Source: an uncultured Prevotellaceae bacterium (lineage in GTDB: Bacteria > Bacteroidota > Bacteroidia > Bacteroidales > Muribaculaceae). Taken from it: a stretch of DNA of 60,446 bases. Both the position numbers and the translations under genes were made by a program. The stretch is from contig CAJLWM010000007.1 in NCBI GenBank assembly GCA_905210415.1, positions 1 through 60,446 of the forward strand. Direction: 5' to 3'. Positions within the stretch are counted from its first letter, which is position 1. The number at the start of each line of letters is the position of its first letter. Shown here piece after piece: positions 1 to 8,738 of the stretch. Below the pieces are notes generated by a model. The model searched no databases. It saw nothing but the letters and a program-made list of their open reading frames with translations, and was not told where the DNA came from.

Positions 1-31
1 AGAAGTGTCAGCCCTAATTTATGTTATTTAA

Positions 32-1414
32 AAAAGTTTTTACCGGACAGCAATAATTAAAATATATGATAAGGAAAACGACCTTCTCACAAGTGGTAGA
101 ATTGAGGTTTTGTATTTTGCAAGCCGTCAAGAGTTCGATTTGGCTGAGGCATTTGGCTACAACCCTGTAAACATCGGTAAGATTGAGATTGGTATCGAAA
201 AGGGCGATGGTAAGTCGGTAGGTAACCTTGCTATCAACTCTATCAGCTATGAATATGCCGCTCCAGAATATTTCTTCACAGATAAGGCTGTTACAGAACA
301 ATCATACACTGTAGAAGGTATCAATCCTGACAAGATATATTACTACAATGTGAAGGAAAAGAGCGGTGAAGAGGTTTCAGACAAATCTGGAATCATGAAG
401 GTGGATGGTTTTATGCCAACTGCTTCGAAGGAAGCTTCTGACATCACTTCTACGTCTTTCATAGCCAACTGGCAATATCTTCCAAAGGCAAAGGGCTACT
501 ATTTGCAAGCCTACAGATATGACACCGTAGAGGAATCTGGCGAAAATGTAGTCCTTAAAGAAACATTCTCAAAGTCTACTGCAGGCTCAGAGTTGCTTCC
601 AGAGACGGTGACAAATCCCGATGCTATTACAGACAACCCAGGTTGGTCGGGAAGAAACCTCATCGCTGCAGAAGGCATGCTTGGTGCAAATAGCGGACGT
701 TTCCCAATGAATATATCAAATGTTTACTCTCCTGAGATGAATCTTTCTGCTAAGGGCGGTAAATATAAGGTGTATGTGAAGGCTAAGGGTACTGCAGGCG
801 ACAACTTGAACGTATATCACGCAGGTTATGTGGTGGATGGCAAGCTTAACATTCACTCAATTACATTTGATTCTAAAGGTGTTGCTGAGGATACATGGGA
901 ATTTAATGATGGCGATGCTGAAACAGTATTGTCGTTTGAAGAATCTAAGTTGAAGAAGTTCTTGTTGGACGAAGTGACTGTAACTCAATCTGTGGAAGTG
1001 GGCGATGAGATGACTGTGAATTTGCCTGTAATCAAAATCGAAGACGGCAAGACAACATCTTATCAGTTCTCTGATTTGAAGGAAAACGGCAAATATGCTT
1101 ATGAGGTGCAAGGTTGGCGTCTTGACGATTTCGGTTATGAACAAAAGTCAACCGTATCGGAGAAGATCAATGTGACTTTGAAGGACCCAAGCGGCATCGA
1201 CAACAATGAAATGGTGGATAATCGTCCAGTAGTGAATGTTGCTGCTGATGGCGTAGCGGTGACACTCTGTGAAAATGCTCCTATCTACGTTTATAGCTTC
1301 GATGGCGGTGTTAAGAAGGTATATGAAGGTAAAGCAGGCGTAAACAAGGTGGAACTTGTTGGCGGTGCTTACATCGTGAAGGTCGGTGGAGTTGCCTACA
1401 AGGTGGTTCTCTAA
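32..1414 (+). CDS. Surface/secreted protein with T9SS-type C-terminal tail, 5' end missing
   Basis: Only the C-terminal part is present. The reading frame is open from base 32, after an in-frame TAA at 29-31, with no ATG start. The first codons already look like coding sequence (KIYDKENDLLTSGRIEV), so the true N-terminus is probably lost rather than starting at the TTG at 110. The protein has fibronectin-III-like stretches (around the motif TSTSFIANWQYLPKAKGYYL), a middle region resembling a jelly-roll/choice-of-anchor module, and a final 60 residues that look like a type IX sorting domain (VYSFDGG, then GGAYIVKVGG and KVVL at the end). Such tails direct export through the outer membrane in Bacteroidota. 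A strong terminator follows at 1474. Function beyond surface localisation is unknown. Confidence 0.6.
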   Translation, partial: KSFYRTAIIKIYDKENDLLTSGRIEVLYFASRQEFDLAEAFGYNPVNIGKIEIGIEKGDGKSVGNLAINSISYEYAAPEYFFTDKAVTEQSYTVEGINPDKIYYYNVKEKSGEEVSDKSGIMKVDGFMPTASKEASDITSTSFIANWQYLPKAKGYYLQAYRYDTVEESGENVVLKETFSKSTAGSELLPETVTNPDAITDNPGWSGRNLIAAEGMLGANSGRFPMNISNVYSPEMNLSAKGGKYKVYVKAKGTAGDNLNVYHAGYVVDGKLNIHSITFDSKGVAEDTWEFNDGDAETVLSFEESKLKKFLLDEVTVTQSVEVGDEMTVNLPVIKIEDGKTTSYQFSDLKENGKYAYEVQGWRLDDFGYEQKSTVSEKINVTLKDPSGIDNNEMVDNRPVVNVAADGVAVTLCENAPIYVYSFDGGVKKVYEGKAGVNKVELVGGAYIVKVGGVAYKVVL

Positions 1415-1473
1415 TCTCACTTGATGCAGAAATAACTGCTGCTTGGAAAAAGAGTCAGCGTTGAAATAAACTC

Positions 1474-1514
1474 AAAGAGGGCTGAAATCATAATGCGTGA
1501 TTTCAGCCCTTTCT
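1474..1514 (+). terminator. Intrinsic terminator after the T9SS cargo fragment
   Basis: A perfect inverted repeat (arms 1474-1490 and 1498-1514, centred on AGGGCTGAAATCA) with a 7-base loop follows the stop codon at 1414 by 60 bases and ends in T-rich sequence. It separates the surface-protein gene from the ftsX run. Confidence 0.8.
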
Positions 1515-1598
1515 ATATAATCCCCATGTTATTGTCGCCTGAAATATGGAAAAAATGGCGTAAAACGGTGAAATATGTGTGAATAATTCAAAAAAGTA

Positions 1599-1629
1599 TT
1601 GACAAGGGCGTTTTTGAGTTGTAATTTTG
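1599..1629 (+). promoter_or_regulatory. Bacteroidota-type promoter for ftsX
   Basis: A -33 TTG (1599-1601) and a -7 box TAATTTTG (1622-1629) are separated by 20 bases, fitting the Bacteroides consensus TTTG / TAnnTTTG. The box lies just upstream of the ATG at 1656 and excludes the longer in-frame start at 1599. Confidence 0.65.
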
Positions 1630-1655
1630 CAAATTATTACGAAAATAGTATAAGT

Positions 1656-2531
1656 ATGGCTAACGGTAAATCAAGGAAATTGTGGAATATCAACTCGAAC
1701 ATCACCACTGTGATGAGCGTATCGTTGGTGCTTTTGTTGCTTGGTATAGTGGCGCTCTTAGGCGTGGCGGCACACCGTTTGACCAACGACTTGAAGGAAA
1801 ACATTGGCTTTGACGTGGTGATTAGCCAGACTGCTACAGAGGGTGAAATCAACACCCTGAAGCAGATGTGGACCAATGCCCCATATGTGAGCAGCGTGAA
1901 ATACGTGTCGCGTGAGGAGGCTCTCAAAGAGTGGGAGCGTGAGACCGGCGAAGACCTTATGGAGGTGATAGGCGTGAATCCGCTCAGCGCTGAGTTTGAG
2001 GTGAAGGTGAAGGCTGAATATGCCTGCACTGATAGCCTTAACAGGATAGAATATGCGCTGAAGAAGATGCAGGGCATTGAGTCGATACAGATGCACAAAG
2101 ATGTGGTGGACGTAATCAACTCCAACATTCGCAATGTGGCAATAGTGTTGCTTGTGGTGGCTGGCGTGTTGCTGATAATTTCGGTGGTGCTTATTGCTAA
2201 TACGGTGCGATTGACGGTGTATTCTCGGCGTTTCCTCATACACACCATGAAATTGGTTGGCGCAAAGCCTGGCTTCATTCGCCGTCCGATAGTGATGGTG
2301 AACATTGTGAATGGAATTGTGGCTACATTCATAGCAGCGGTGCTGCTCTCGGGTGCTCTATACTATCTGGTGCAGTTTGAGGCAGGATGGGCACAGCTTA
2401 TCAATATGATTGATATAGCAGTGGTGTATGGCGCTTTGCTCGTGGTGAGCATGCTGATATGCTCGCTTTCGGCAGCCTTTGCGGCCAACCGCTACATCAG
2501 CATTGACTACGATGATTTGTTCACCCGATAA
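1656..2531 (+). CDS. ftsX: Cell division protein FtsX
   Basis: FtsX is the membrane subunit of the ABC-type FtsEX complex, which couples divisome activity to peptidoglycan hydrolases. The 291-residue protein shows the expected plan: one N-terminal transmembrane helix (about residues 20-42), an extracellular domain with the VSREEALKEW segment typical of FtsX, then three more helices containing the FtsX/MacB-type permease signature around RRFLIHTMKLVGAKPGFIRRP. I chose the ATG at 1656 because a promoter -7 box sits at 1622-1629 and the upstream extension is not FtsX-like. It heads the ftsX, DUF3098, uppP, truB, queA run that is common in Bacteroidota. No ftsE is in the window. Confidence 0.93.
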   Translation: MANGKSRKLWNINSNITTVMSVSLVLLLLGIVALLGVAAHRLTNDLKENIGFDVVISQTATEGEINTLKQMWTNAPYVSSVKYVSREEALKEWERETGEDLMEVIGVNPLSAEFEVKVKAEYACTDSLNRIEYALKKMQGIESIQMHKDVVDVINSNIRNVAIVLLVVAGVLLIISVVLIANTVRLTVYSRRFLIHTMKLVGAKPGFIRRPIVMVNIVNGIVATFIAAVLLSGALYYLVQFEAGWAQLINMIDIAVVYGALLVVSMLICSLSAAFAANRYISIDYDDLFTR

Positions 2532-2576
2532 GGCGAACAGGATAAAAGATATAGAAGAAAGACATTATAATATAAT

Positions 2577-2852
2577 ATGGTAAAGACTAAAAATAAGGCA
2601 GTGCAAACCAGCAAAGAAGAGAAGATAAAATATAGTGATTTTCCTCTCACAAAAATCAATTTCGCGCTTATGGGCATCTGTGGCGCGATGATTGTGATAG
2701 GCTTTTTGCTGATGCTTGGCGGAAGCAACGAGTTGGATCACTTCAATGCCGACATCTTTAGCACACGCCGCATTGTGGTGGGCCCAACCATCACATTCCT
2801 TGGTTTCTTGGGTATGGCATTCGCAATAATCTTTAAGAAAAAGCAAAAATAA
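2577..2852 (+). CDS. DUF3098 family small membrane protein
   Basis: A 91-residue protein with two predicted transmembrane helices (about residues 29-48 and 68-86), a basic N-terminus and a lysine-rich C-terminus. The conserved middle (GGSNELDHFNADIF followed by STRRIVVGPT) matches the DUF3098 family, which in Bacteroidota lies almost always between ftsX and uppP. It starts 45 bases after ftsX. The molecular role is unknown; the context suggests envelope biogenesis or division. Confidence 0.88.
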   Translation: MVKTKNKAVQTSKEEKIKYSDFPLTKINFALMGICGAMIVIGFLLMLGGSNELDHFNADIFSTRRIVVGPTITFLGFLGMAFAIIFKKKQK

Positions 2853-2970
2853 ACATCATTGCAAAGCATCGACTCCCAACACTATAGCATTAGCCAGGTG
2901 GTGGGGCTTTGGTGTGTTGTGGCGACACAGGAAGTAATTAATATAATAATAGAAAAAAACGACGCAGGAT

Positions 2971-3777
2971 ATGAATTGGTTGCAAGCGTTAGTATTAGGA
3001 ATTGTGCAGGGACTCACTGAGTTTTTGCCAGTAAGTAGCAGTGGCCATTTGGCCTTAATCTCCAACTTGTTTGGAATAGATGGAGAGGAAAACCTCACAT
3101 TCACCATTGTGGTGCATGTGGCAACAGTGTTCAGCACATTGTGCGTGCTCTGGAAAGAAATAGATTGGTTGATCAAGGGTGTACTGAAGTTTAAGATGAA
3201 CGATGAAATGCGCTATCTCTTCAATATCTTGATTTCAATGATTCCTGTGGGTGTTGTGGGGCTGTTCTTCAAGGACTATGTGGAGGATATCTTCGGCTCA
3301 GGCATGCTCATAGTGGGCATTATGCTTCTTGTGACATCGGCTTTGCTGTCGTTCTCATATTTCGTGAAGCCACGTGTGCGTCGCGAAATCACATTGCGCG
3401 ATGCCTTTGTGATAGGTCTTGCTCAGGCAGTGGCTGTAATGCCAGGTCTGTCGCGCTCTGGTAGCACTATCGCCACAGGTTTGCTCATCGGTAATAAGAA
3501 GGAAAAATTGGCACAATTCTCATTCCTTATGGTGATTCCTCCAATCTTGGGTGAGATGTTGCTCGATGGCAAGAAGATCATAGAAGGCGCTGCTCAGTCG
3601 CAAGGCGATGTGTCGCTTATGGCATTGGCAGTAGGTTTTGCTGCGGCATTTATCTCTGGCGCACTTGCTTGCAAGTGGATGATAAATGTGGTGCGTAAGG
3701 GCAAACTCATCTATTTCGCTATCTATTGCGCTGTAGTGGGCTTGTTGACTATTGGATGCAATCTTTTTGTAGGATAA
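2971..3777 (+). CDS. uppP: Undecaprenyl-diphosphatase UppP (BacA)
   Basis: This integral membrane phosphatase converts undecaprenyl diphosphate to undecaprenyl phosphate, recycling the lipid carrier for peptidoglycan and surface glycans; it also confers bacitracin resistance. The 268-residue protein carries both family signatures: the glutamate-rich [13 protein letters not shown] near residues 14-26 and [14 protein letters not shown] near residue 158, which together form the active site. Length and multiple hydrophobic segments fit the family. It lies 118 bases after DUF3098 and 21 bases before truB, in a likely single transcript. Confidence 0.97.
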   Translation: MNWLQALVLGIVQGLTEFLPVSSSGHLALISNLFGIDGEENLTFTIVVHVATVFSTLCVLWKEIDWLIKGVLKFKMNDEMRYLFNILISMIPVGVVGLFFKDYVEDIFGSGMLIVGIMLLVTSALLSFSYFVKPRVRREITLRDAFVIGLAQAVAVMPGLSRSGSTIATGLLIGNKKEKLAQFSFLMVIPPILGEMLLDGKKIIEGAAQSQGDVSLMALAVGFAAAFISGALACKWMINVVRKGKLIYFAIYCAVVGLLTIGCNLFVG

Positions 3778-3798
3778 TAATAAGAGAAGAATATATAT

Positions 3799-4527
3799 AT
3801 GCTGAATCCTATTGCAGGAGAAGTCTTTTATCTTGATAAGCCATTGGGCTGGACTTCATTTGATGTGGTGAAGCGCATCCGTGGCAAATTGCATTATCGT
3901 TTGGGTATTAAGAAGCTCAAGGTGGGCCATGCCGGCACGCTCGACCCTTTGGCTACAGGCGTGCTGATAGTGTGCACTGGCAAGATGACAAAGCAAATCG
4001 ATGAATTGCAGGCGCATGTGAAGGAATATGTGGCTGAGATAGCGCTTGGCGCCACCACGCCATCGTTTGACTTGGAAACACAGATTGACGCCACTTACCC
4101 AACTGAGCATATCACCCGCGAAATGGTGGAAGATGTGCTGCAAAAACAATTTGTGGGAAGCATCGAACAGGTGCCACCTGCATTCTCGGCTTGTAAGGTT
4201 GACGGACACCGCGCCTACAAGATGGCGAGAAAAGGCAAAACGGTGGAACTGAAGGCAAAGTTGCTTGTGATTGACGAGATAGAGCTGCTCCAATATGCAC
4301 AAGACAAAATCACCGTGCGCGTGGTGTGCAGCAAGGGCACATACATTCGCGCATTGGCTCGCGACATCGGCGAGGCATTGGGTAGCGGAGCTCACCTGAC
4401 AGCGCTTAGACGCACTCGTGTGGGTGGCGTGAGAGTGGAAGACTGCTTGAACGTGCCTGATATGCTCGATGTGCTGGAGGCTGCCGATATGGTGATGCCT
4501 GAGGTTGATGCCGAAGCGGCACAATAG
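3799..4527 (+). CDS. truB: tRNA pseudouridine(55) synthase TruB
   Basis: TruB makes pseudouridine 55 in the T-loop of most tRNAs. The 242-residue protein has the N-terminal fold motif LDKPLGWTSFDVV and the catalytic segment GHAGTLDPLATGVL (about residues 43-56) with the active-site aspartate, then the RNA-binding VPPAFSACKVDG and the conserved KGTYIRALARDIG. It lacks a long C-terminal PUA domain, as is usual for Bacteroidota TruB. The gene begins 21 bases after uppP. Confidence 0.96.
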   Translation: MLNPIAGEVFYLDKPLGWTSFDVVKRIRGKLHYRLGIKKLKVGHAGTLDPLATGVLIVCTGKMTKQIDELQAHVKEYVAEIALGATTPSFDLETQIDATYPTEHITREMVEDVLQKQFVGSIEQVPPAFSACKVDGHRAYKMARKGKTVELKAKLLVIDEIELLQYAQDKITVRVVCSKGTYIRALARDIGEALGSGAHLTALRRTRVGGVRVEDCLNVPDMLDVLEAADMVMPEVDAEAAQ

Positions 4528-4576
4528 ATTAATTAGACGAAACAAAACAAAAAAAACAATATAATTTTATTACGAC

Positions 4577-5686
4577 ATGAAGTTATCGGAATTTAATTTT
4601 GACCTGCCTGAAGAACTAATTGCACAGCATCCAAGCGCTGTGCGTGATGAAGCACGATTGATGGTGCTGCACCGCAAGACCGGCGAAATCGAACATCGCG
4701 TATTTAAGGACATCTTGAATTATTTTGATGAGGGCGACCTCTTTGTGTTCAACGATACTCGTGTGTTTCCTGCACGCCTGATCGGTAATAAAGAAAAAAC
4801 TGGCGCAAGAATTAAGGTGTTCTTGCTCAGAGAACTTAATGAAGACCAAAAATTGTGGGATGTGCTTGTAGACCCTGCACGCAAAATCCGCATTGGTAAT
4901 AAATTGTATTTCGACCTTGATGACACTATCGTGGCAGAAGTGATTGACAACACCACTTCGCGTGGACGCACATTGCGCTTCTTGTATGATGGCGACCATG
5001 AGGAATTTAAGCGTAACCTCTATGCTTTGGGTCAGACTCCATTGCCTAACTATATCGTGCGCGAAGAGCCTGAGGAAGAAGATGTGGAGCGCTACCAATT
5101 CTTGAAGGCAAGCGTTGAGGGTGCTGTGGCTGCTCCTGCTGCCAGTTTGCACTTCAGCCGCGAATTGCTTCGCCGTATGGAAATCAAGGGTATCGAAGAG
5201 GGTTACCTCACATTGCACATCGGTCTTGGTAACTTCCGTGAAATAGATGTTGAAGACCTCACTAAGCATCGCCTTGATAGCGAGCAAATGGAAGTGTCGG
5301 AGAAACTTGTTGATCAGGTAAACCGCGCTAAGGACGAAGGTCGTCGCATCTGTGCTATTGGCACATCTACAATGCGTGGCATCGAAAGCACTGTGGGTAT
5401 GAACGGCCACATCAAGCCATTTAGCGGATGGACAAACAAGTTTATCTTCCCTCCATACGATTTCTCGGTGTGCGACTCTATGGTATCTAACTTCCACATG
5501 TCGAAACTTGGCCCTAACGCCAACAAGAATAGCGAGGACGACGGACCAGCAATGACTGAGTCTGTAATGCTGATGATGGTGGCTGCGTTTGGTGGATATG
5601 AAAACGTGATGAACGCTTATGATATCGCCATCAGAGAGCGCTATATGTTTGGCGCTTATGGCGACGCGATGTTGATTATCGACTAA
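4577..5686 (+). CDS. queA: S-adenosylmethionine:tRNA ribosyltransferase-isomerase QueA
   Basis: QueA transfers and isomerises the ribosyl group of SAM to make epoxyqueuosine at the wobble position of GUN tRNAs. The 369-residue protein shows the family's N-terminal [12 protein letters not shown], the [12 protein letters not shown] motif and [14 protein letters not shown]. The length is at the upper end for QueA. The ATG at 4577 matches the family start and has only A/T-rich sequence before it. The gene closes the ftsX-to-queA run and is followed by a strong hairpin at 5714. No other queuosine genes are in the window. Confidence 0.96.
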   Translation: MKLSEFNFDLPEELIAQHPSAVRDEARLMVLHRKTGEIEHRVFKDILNYFDEGDLFVFNDTRVFPARLIGNKEKTGARIKVFLLRELNEDQKLWDVLVDPARKIRIGNKLYFDLDDTIVAEVIDNTTSRGRTLRFLYDGDHEEFKRNLYALGQTPLPNYIVREEPEEEDVERYQFLKASVEGAVAAPAASLHFSRELLRRMEIKGIEEGYLTLHIGLGNFREIDVEDLTKHRLDSEQMEVSEKLVDQVNRAKDEGRRICAIGTSTMRGIESTVGMNGHIKPFSGWTNKFIFPPYDFSVCDSMVSNFHMSKLGPNANKNSEDDGPAMTESVMLMMVAAFGGYENVMNAYDIAIRERYMFGAYGDAMLIID

Positions 5687-5713
5687 TCAGAAATCAATAG
5701 GTTATAATATGAT

Positions 5714-5745
5714 AACGGGGAGGTGCTTATGTGCATTTCCCCGTT
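5714..5745. terminator. Bidirectional terminator between queA and DUF4230 genes
   Basis: Arms AACGGGGA (5714-5721) and TCCCCGTT (5738-5745), with additional pairing inside, form a GC-rich stem between two convergent genes. It can serve queA on the plus strand and the DUF4230 pair on the minus strand. Confidence 0.7.
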
Positions 5746-5788
5746 GTTGCTGTTATTGCGATTCAAGCGCTAATTGTCGAATAGGAGT

Positions 5789-6439
5789 TTATCGGTCGAG
5801 TGGGAGAGGCAGGGCTTCGGGTGTGATGGCCTGGTGAGGCTCTGAGATATTCATCACCACGCGCACGTTGTGGTGGATGGCGCTGAACAGGCGAATTATG
5901 TTGGCAAGTTCGTTGCGACGGGCACGCTTGATGTGCTCTTGGTTGATCATAGTAGAAGTGACGAATTGCTTCATGCGGTGTTCAATTTCATTGGTCTGTT
6001 TGCCGGTGATGGTAGGGCGCGACACGTGAAATTTTCCGTCGGTGTAGTATTCGTCGAGCAGACGGCGGTCGAGCTCGGTGGCTTGGATGATTTCGCGAGG
6101 CAATTCCACCACCAGGGTGTCGCCTTCAAACTGATATCGCATGTTTTCAAGATCGTATTGCACAGTGATGCGTGCTTTCACGCTGTATATCTCGCTGATG
6201 TCGTTGATGGTGTCGGCAAATATTGCTTCGTCTTCGATTTGCAAGGCGTTGTGTCGCACCATAGTCTTCACGTTTTCCACCTTTGCGGCAAAGTTGTCTT
6301 GCTGGCGAGCCACATAGTAGTGGTAGGCCCAAAGACCTATGCAGGCGAGTATGGCGACGGCTATCGCTATAACTATCGTCTTGATAATGCTCTTTATCAA
6401 TCGTGGGTGGTCTTTTAAGAATATAAGTAGGGCTTTCAT
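5789..6439 (-). CDS. DUF4230 family protein, inner-membrane anchored
   Basis: A 216-residue protein with one N-terminal transmembrane helix (about residues 19-38) and an extracytoplasmic DUF4230 domain (alternating beta strands such as IYSVKARITVQYDLE and DTLVVELPREIIQ). DUF4230 is a family of unknown function widespread in Bacteroidota. It is the downstream member of a pair: the gene before it (6457-7119) carries a second DUF4230 domain on a lipoprotein, 17 bases away, so the two products may work together across the envelope. Function is not known. Confidence 0.8.
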   Translation of the reverse strand: MKALLIFLKDHPRLIKSIIKTIVIAIAVAILACIGLWAYHYYVARQQDNFAAKVENVKTMVRHNALQIEDEAIFADTINDISEIYSVKARITVQYDLENMRYQFEGDTLVVELPREIIQATELDRRLLDEYYTDGKFHVSRPTITGKQTNEIEHRMKQFVTSTMINQEHIKRARRNELANIIRLFSAIHHNVRVVMNISEPHQAITPEALPLPLDR

Positions 6440-6456
6440 TACGTTTTTGTTGAGAG

Positions 6457-7119
6457 TTAGTTCTTAATAGTTACTTTAGGCATATATCCCAGGTTTTGCA
6501 GCATGGTGGTGAAGAAGTCTATTGCCTTGTCTTCGCCGGTTTTGCGTAGCGATGCTATGTCTTGGCTACGGCGTTTGCTGAACTCGGCATTGAGTTCGTC
6601 AGACGCCTTTCTTCGCATCATGGTGCGCTCTTCCTCGGTGATGGCAGAGCGCAGACCAGAATATCGTTCGTGATATACCTTTGTCTCGAAATCGTTGCCC
6701 ATAGCTTGCACTTGCACAGGAGGCAGCGCAATGGTCACTTGTTTTACGCCCTTGATTCGCTCCACCTTAATGTCGTCGGGCGAGAGTTTGTTCAAGTCCA
6801 TCACAGCGGCATAGGTGCATTGCAGTCCGTAGATGCCTATGCGGTCGCCCACTTTCATGGAGTGTTCCATCACGTGCAAAGTGCGTTGCAGGCGGTCGAT
6901 AAGGTCGAGCTTGGCAGGCGTTTGCTCCTTGTCGTCGTAGTAAGGGTCGCGCACCGTGTATATTTTTGTGACGGTGGCGCTTGCCAGTTGCAGTTCGTTT
7001 ACGTCGCGCACGGTGTTGTATACTTCGCATTGCTCTTTCTCGCTATTGGTGCATGCCATTAGTGAGAAGCATAGTGCGAATAGCGCGGCGAAGTGTAGGT
7101 GTTTCAGTGTATGTGTCAT
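6457..7119 (-). CDS. DUF4230 family lipoprotein
   Basis: A 220-residue protein with a signal peptide ending in a lipobox (LMAC, Cys23) followed by a DUF4230-type domain (strand pattern around SATVTKIYTVRDPYY and VKQVTIALPPVQVQ). The conserved order matches its downstream neighbour, so the two are diverged paralogs in one operon: one membrane-anchored, one lipidated. The C-terminal third is charged and helical (ITEEERTMMRRKASDELN). A minus-strand -7 box lies at 7164-7171. Function is unknown. Confidence 0.78.
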   Translation of the reverse strand: MTHTLKHLHFAALFALCFSLMACTNSEKEQCEVYNTVRDVNELQLASATVTKIYTVRDPYYDDKEQTPAKLDLIDRLQRTLHVMEHSMKVGDRIGIYGLQCTYAAVMDLNKLSPDDIKVERIKGVKQVTIALPPVQVQAMGNDFETKVYHERYSGLRSAITEEERTMMRRKASDELNAEFSKRRSQDIASLRKTGEDKAIDFFTTMLQNLGYMPKVTIKN

Positions 7120-7163
7120 TTTTTTTATTGTTCGTGATTATGAATTGTGTGCTTTAGAGGATG

Positions 7164-7171
7164 CAAAATTA
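7164..7171 (-). promoter_or_regulatory. -7 promoter box for the DUF4230 pair
   Basis: On the minus strand this reads TAATTTTG followed by C, matching the Bacteroidota -7 consensus TAnnTTTG, about 45 bases before the start of the DUF4230 lipoprotein gene. I could not place a convincing -33 element. Confidence 0.5.
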
Positions 7172-7381
7172 CGCAGTCATTTGTGCCGCTATAATCTCAA
7201 TTTATCCTCTTCATTCTTATTTTTGACACAAATTTTGCACGATGGTTTAACCGGATGCTGGTGGCGGTATCAATTGCGGTTACACGATTTGATATAAGGG
7301 TATTATGGGCATAACGTTTATGCAAATCGGTGAAATTGACCACGAAAGAGGAAAAATGGAGCAACTTTTTGATAAAATCCA

Positions 7382-7411
7382 TTGAGCATCAATTAAATTT
7401 TTGTAATTTTG
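7382..7411 (+). promoter_or_regulatory. Promoter of fabI
   Basis: A -33 TTG (7382-7384) and a -7 box TAATTTTG (7404-7411) separated by 19 bases match the Bacteroidota housekeeping consensus. Transcription would start near 7418, giving a leader of about 100 bases. Confidence 0.65.
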
Positions 7412-7517
7412 CACCCGATTTCGCGTCGGTCACACTTTTCGCGTAAGAGAAATGTGGCAATGAGCCCGGATGGGTGTAAAGAAACCGGCGCAAAGTAGAA
7501 ACAAATTATTCTGTAGA

Positions 7518-8381
7518 ATGGCATATAATTTATTAAAAGGAAAACGAGGCATCATATTTGGTGCGCTCAACGACAAAAGTATTGCATGGAAGGTGGCTGA
7601 AAGAGCCGTAGAAGAAGGAGCAACTATCACATTGAGTAATGCGCCAGTTGCTGTGAGAATGGGTGAAATCAACGCGCTTGGTGAGAAACTCAATGCAGAA
7701 ATCATTCCAGCAGATGCTACAAGTTATGAAGATCTTGAAAACGTATTTAAGCGCTCGGTAGAAATCTTGGGCGGACAAATCGATTTTGTGCTTCACTCTA
7801 TTGGTATGTCGCCAAACGTTAGGAAGAGACGCACCTACGACGATATTGACTATGATATGATGGCTAAGACCTACGATATCTCAGCCGTTTCGTTTCACAA
7901 AATGCTTCAGGCTGCTAAGAAGAATCATTGCATTGCCGATGGTGGTAGTGTAGTGGCATTGACTTACATCGCAGCTCAACGCACTCTCTTTGGCTACAAC
8001 GACATGGCTGATGCTAAGGCATTGCTTGAGTCAATAGCTCGCAGTTTCGGCTACATCTATGGTCGTGAACACGGTGTGCGTGTCAACACTATTTCGCAAT
8101 CACCTACAATGACCACTGCAGGTAGTGGCATCAAGGGTATGTCTTCGTTGTTCGACTTCTCTAATCGTATGGCGCCTCTTGGCAACGCGAGTGCCGAGGA
8201 TTGTGCCGATTATTGCATCGTGATGTTTAGTGACCTCACTCGCAAGGTGACTATGCAAAACCTTTATCATGATGGTGGCTTCTCAAGTATGGGTATGAGT
8301 TATCGTGCTATGAACCAATATGAGAAGAGCCTCAACGAATCAGAATTCCTCAATCCTGACGGATCGGTGATTTATGGTTGA
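7518..8381 (+). CDS. fabI: Enoyl-[acyl-carrier-protein] reductase FabI (NADH)
   Basis: FabI reduces trans-2-enoyl-ACP in the last step of each fatty acid elongation cycle. The 287-residue protein has the FabI-type cofactor segment (KGKRGIIFGALNDKSIAW), the DFVLHSIGMSP motif and the family's Tyr-x6-Lys pair in YNDMADAKALLES. It is an atypical short-chain dehydrogenase, longer than E. coli FabI by about 25 residues at the C-terminus. The ATG at 7518 gives the conserved start MAYNLLKGKRG; an in-frame start at 7470 adds residues unlike the family. A hairpin follows at 8450. Confidence 0.95.
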   Translation: MAYNLLKGKRGIIFGALNDKSIAWKVAERAVEEGATITLSNAPVAVRMGEINALGEKLNAEIIPADATSYEDLENVFKRSVEILGGQIDFVLHSIGMSPNVRKRRTYDDIDYDMMAKTYDISAVSFHKMLQAAKKNHCIADGGSVVALTYIAAQRTLFGYNDMADAKALLESIARSFGYIYGREHGVRVNTISQSPTMTTAGSGIKGMSSLFDFSNRMAPLGNASAEDCADYCIVMFSDLTRKVTMQNLYHDGGFSSMGMSYRAMNQYEKSLNESEFLNPDGSVIYG

Positions 8382-8449
8382 TCACTAATGGCCGAATCAG
8401 GCTTGTTGATCAATGCATAAGCAATAAGGAAAATATATTCTAATATATG

Positions 8450-8474
8450 GCGGAGCATCCAATGGGTGTTCCGC
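8450..8474 (+). terminator. Terminator-like hairpin after fabI
   Basis: Arms GCGGAGCATCC (8450-8460) and GGGTGTTCCGC (8464-8474) pair with a 3-base loop, allowing two G-U pairs, and are followed by a short T-rich stretch. Confidence 0.6.
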
Positions 8475-8658
8475 TTTATGTTTCCCTAAAAATCAGTTTG
8501 GTCAGCGAAAACTGCGTGAAAAACCCTCTATAATGCGGTGATATCAGCTATAGCGGTGAAACTGCTCGTCTATGGGTAACCGCTTGATAGGGAGCCGTAA
8601 GGCGAGTCTGCTGGCGGTGTGTTGAGGTGGCTTGTGGATGAGCTATGGGGTAAAACAA
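8475..8658. other. Unassigned G-rich spacer between fabI and the OmpA/TPR gene
   Basis: No ORF or known RNA is recognisable in this part of the 357-base gap (8382-8738). It is richer in G than the usual A/T-rich spacers here and repeats the string GCGGTGA (GCGGTGATATC and GCGGTGAAACTG). Confidence 0.4.
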
Positions 8659-8699
8659 AAGTAGGAGATAAACACCTATAGTGTGTTTATCTCCTACTT
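8659..8699. terminator. Strong terminator hairpin at the end of the OmpA/TPR gene
   Basis: A perfect 17-base inverted repeat (AAGTAGGAGATAAACAC at 8659-8675 against 8683-8699) with a 7-base loop. On the minus strand it follows the stop of the lipoprotein gene by about 40 bases and runs into TTTTGTTTTA. Confidence 0.8.
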
Positions 8700-8738
8700 G
8701 GATTATTTCAGTCTAACATCTTGTTAGCGCAGGGCTAA

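Larger units (their letters stand above)
7120..7517. other. Divergent intergenic region, DUF4230 pair / fabI
   Basis: This 398-base stretch holds the two divergent promoters described separately. No credible ORF, RNA gene or repeat is visible between them. The bases between the fabI promoter and its start (7412-7517) would form a leader of about 100 bases. Confidence 0.6.

Noticed and set aside
3856..4545. Long minus-strand ORF opposite truB
   Set aside because: It is a shadow of truB; its protein is rich in His/Cys low-quality sequence and matches no family, while truB has clear motifs.
4616..5497. 293-codon minus-strand ORF opposite queA
   Set aside because: It mirrors queA, whose motifs are intact; no signal peptide, domain or promoter supports the antisense frame.
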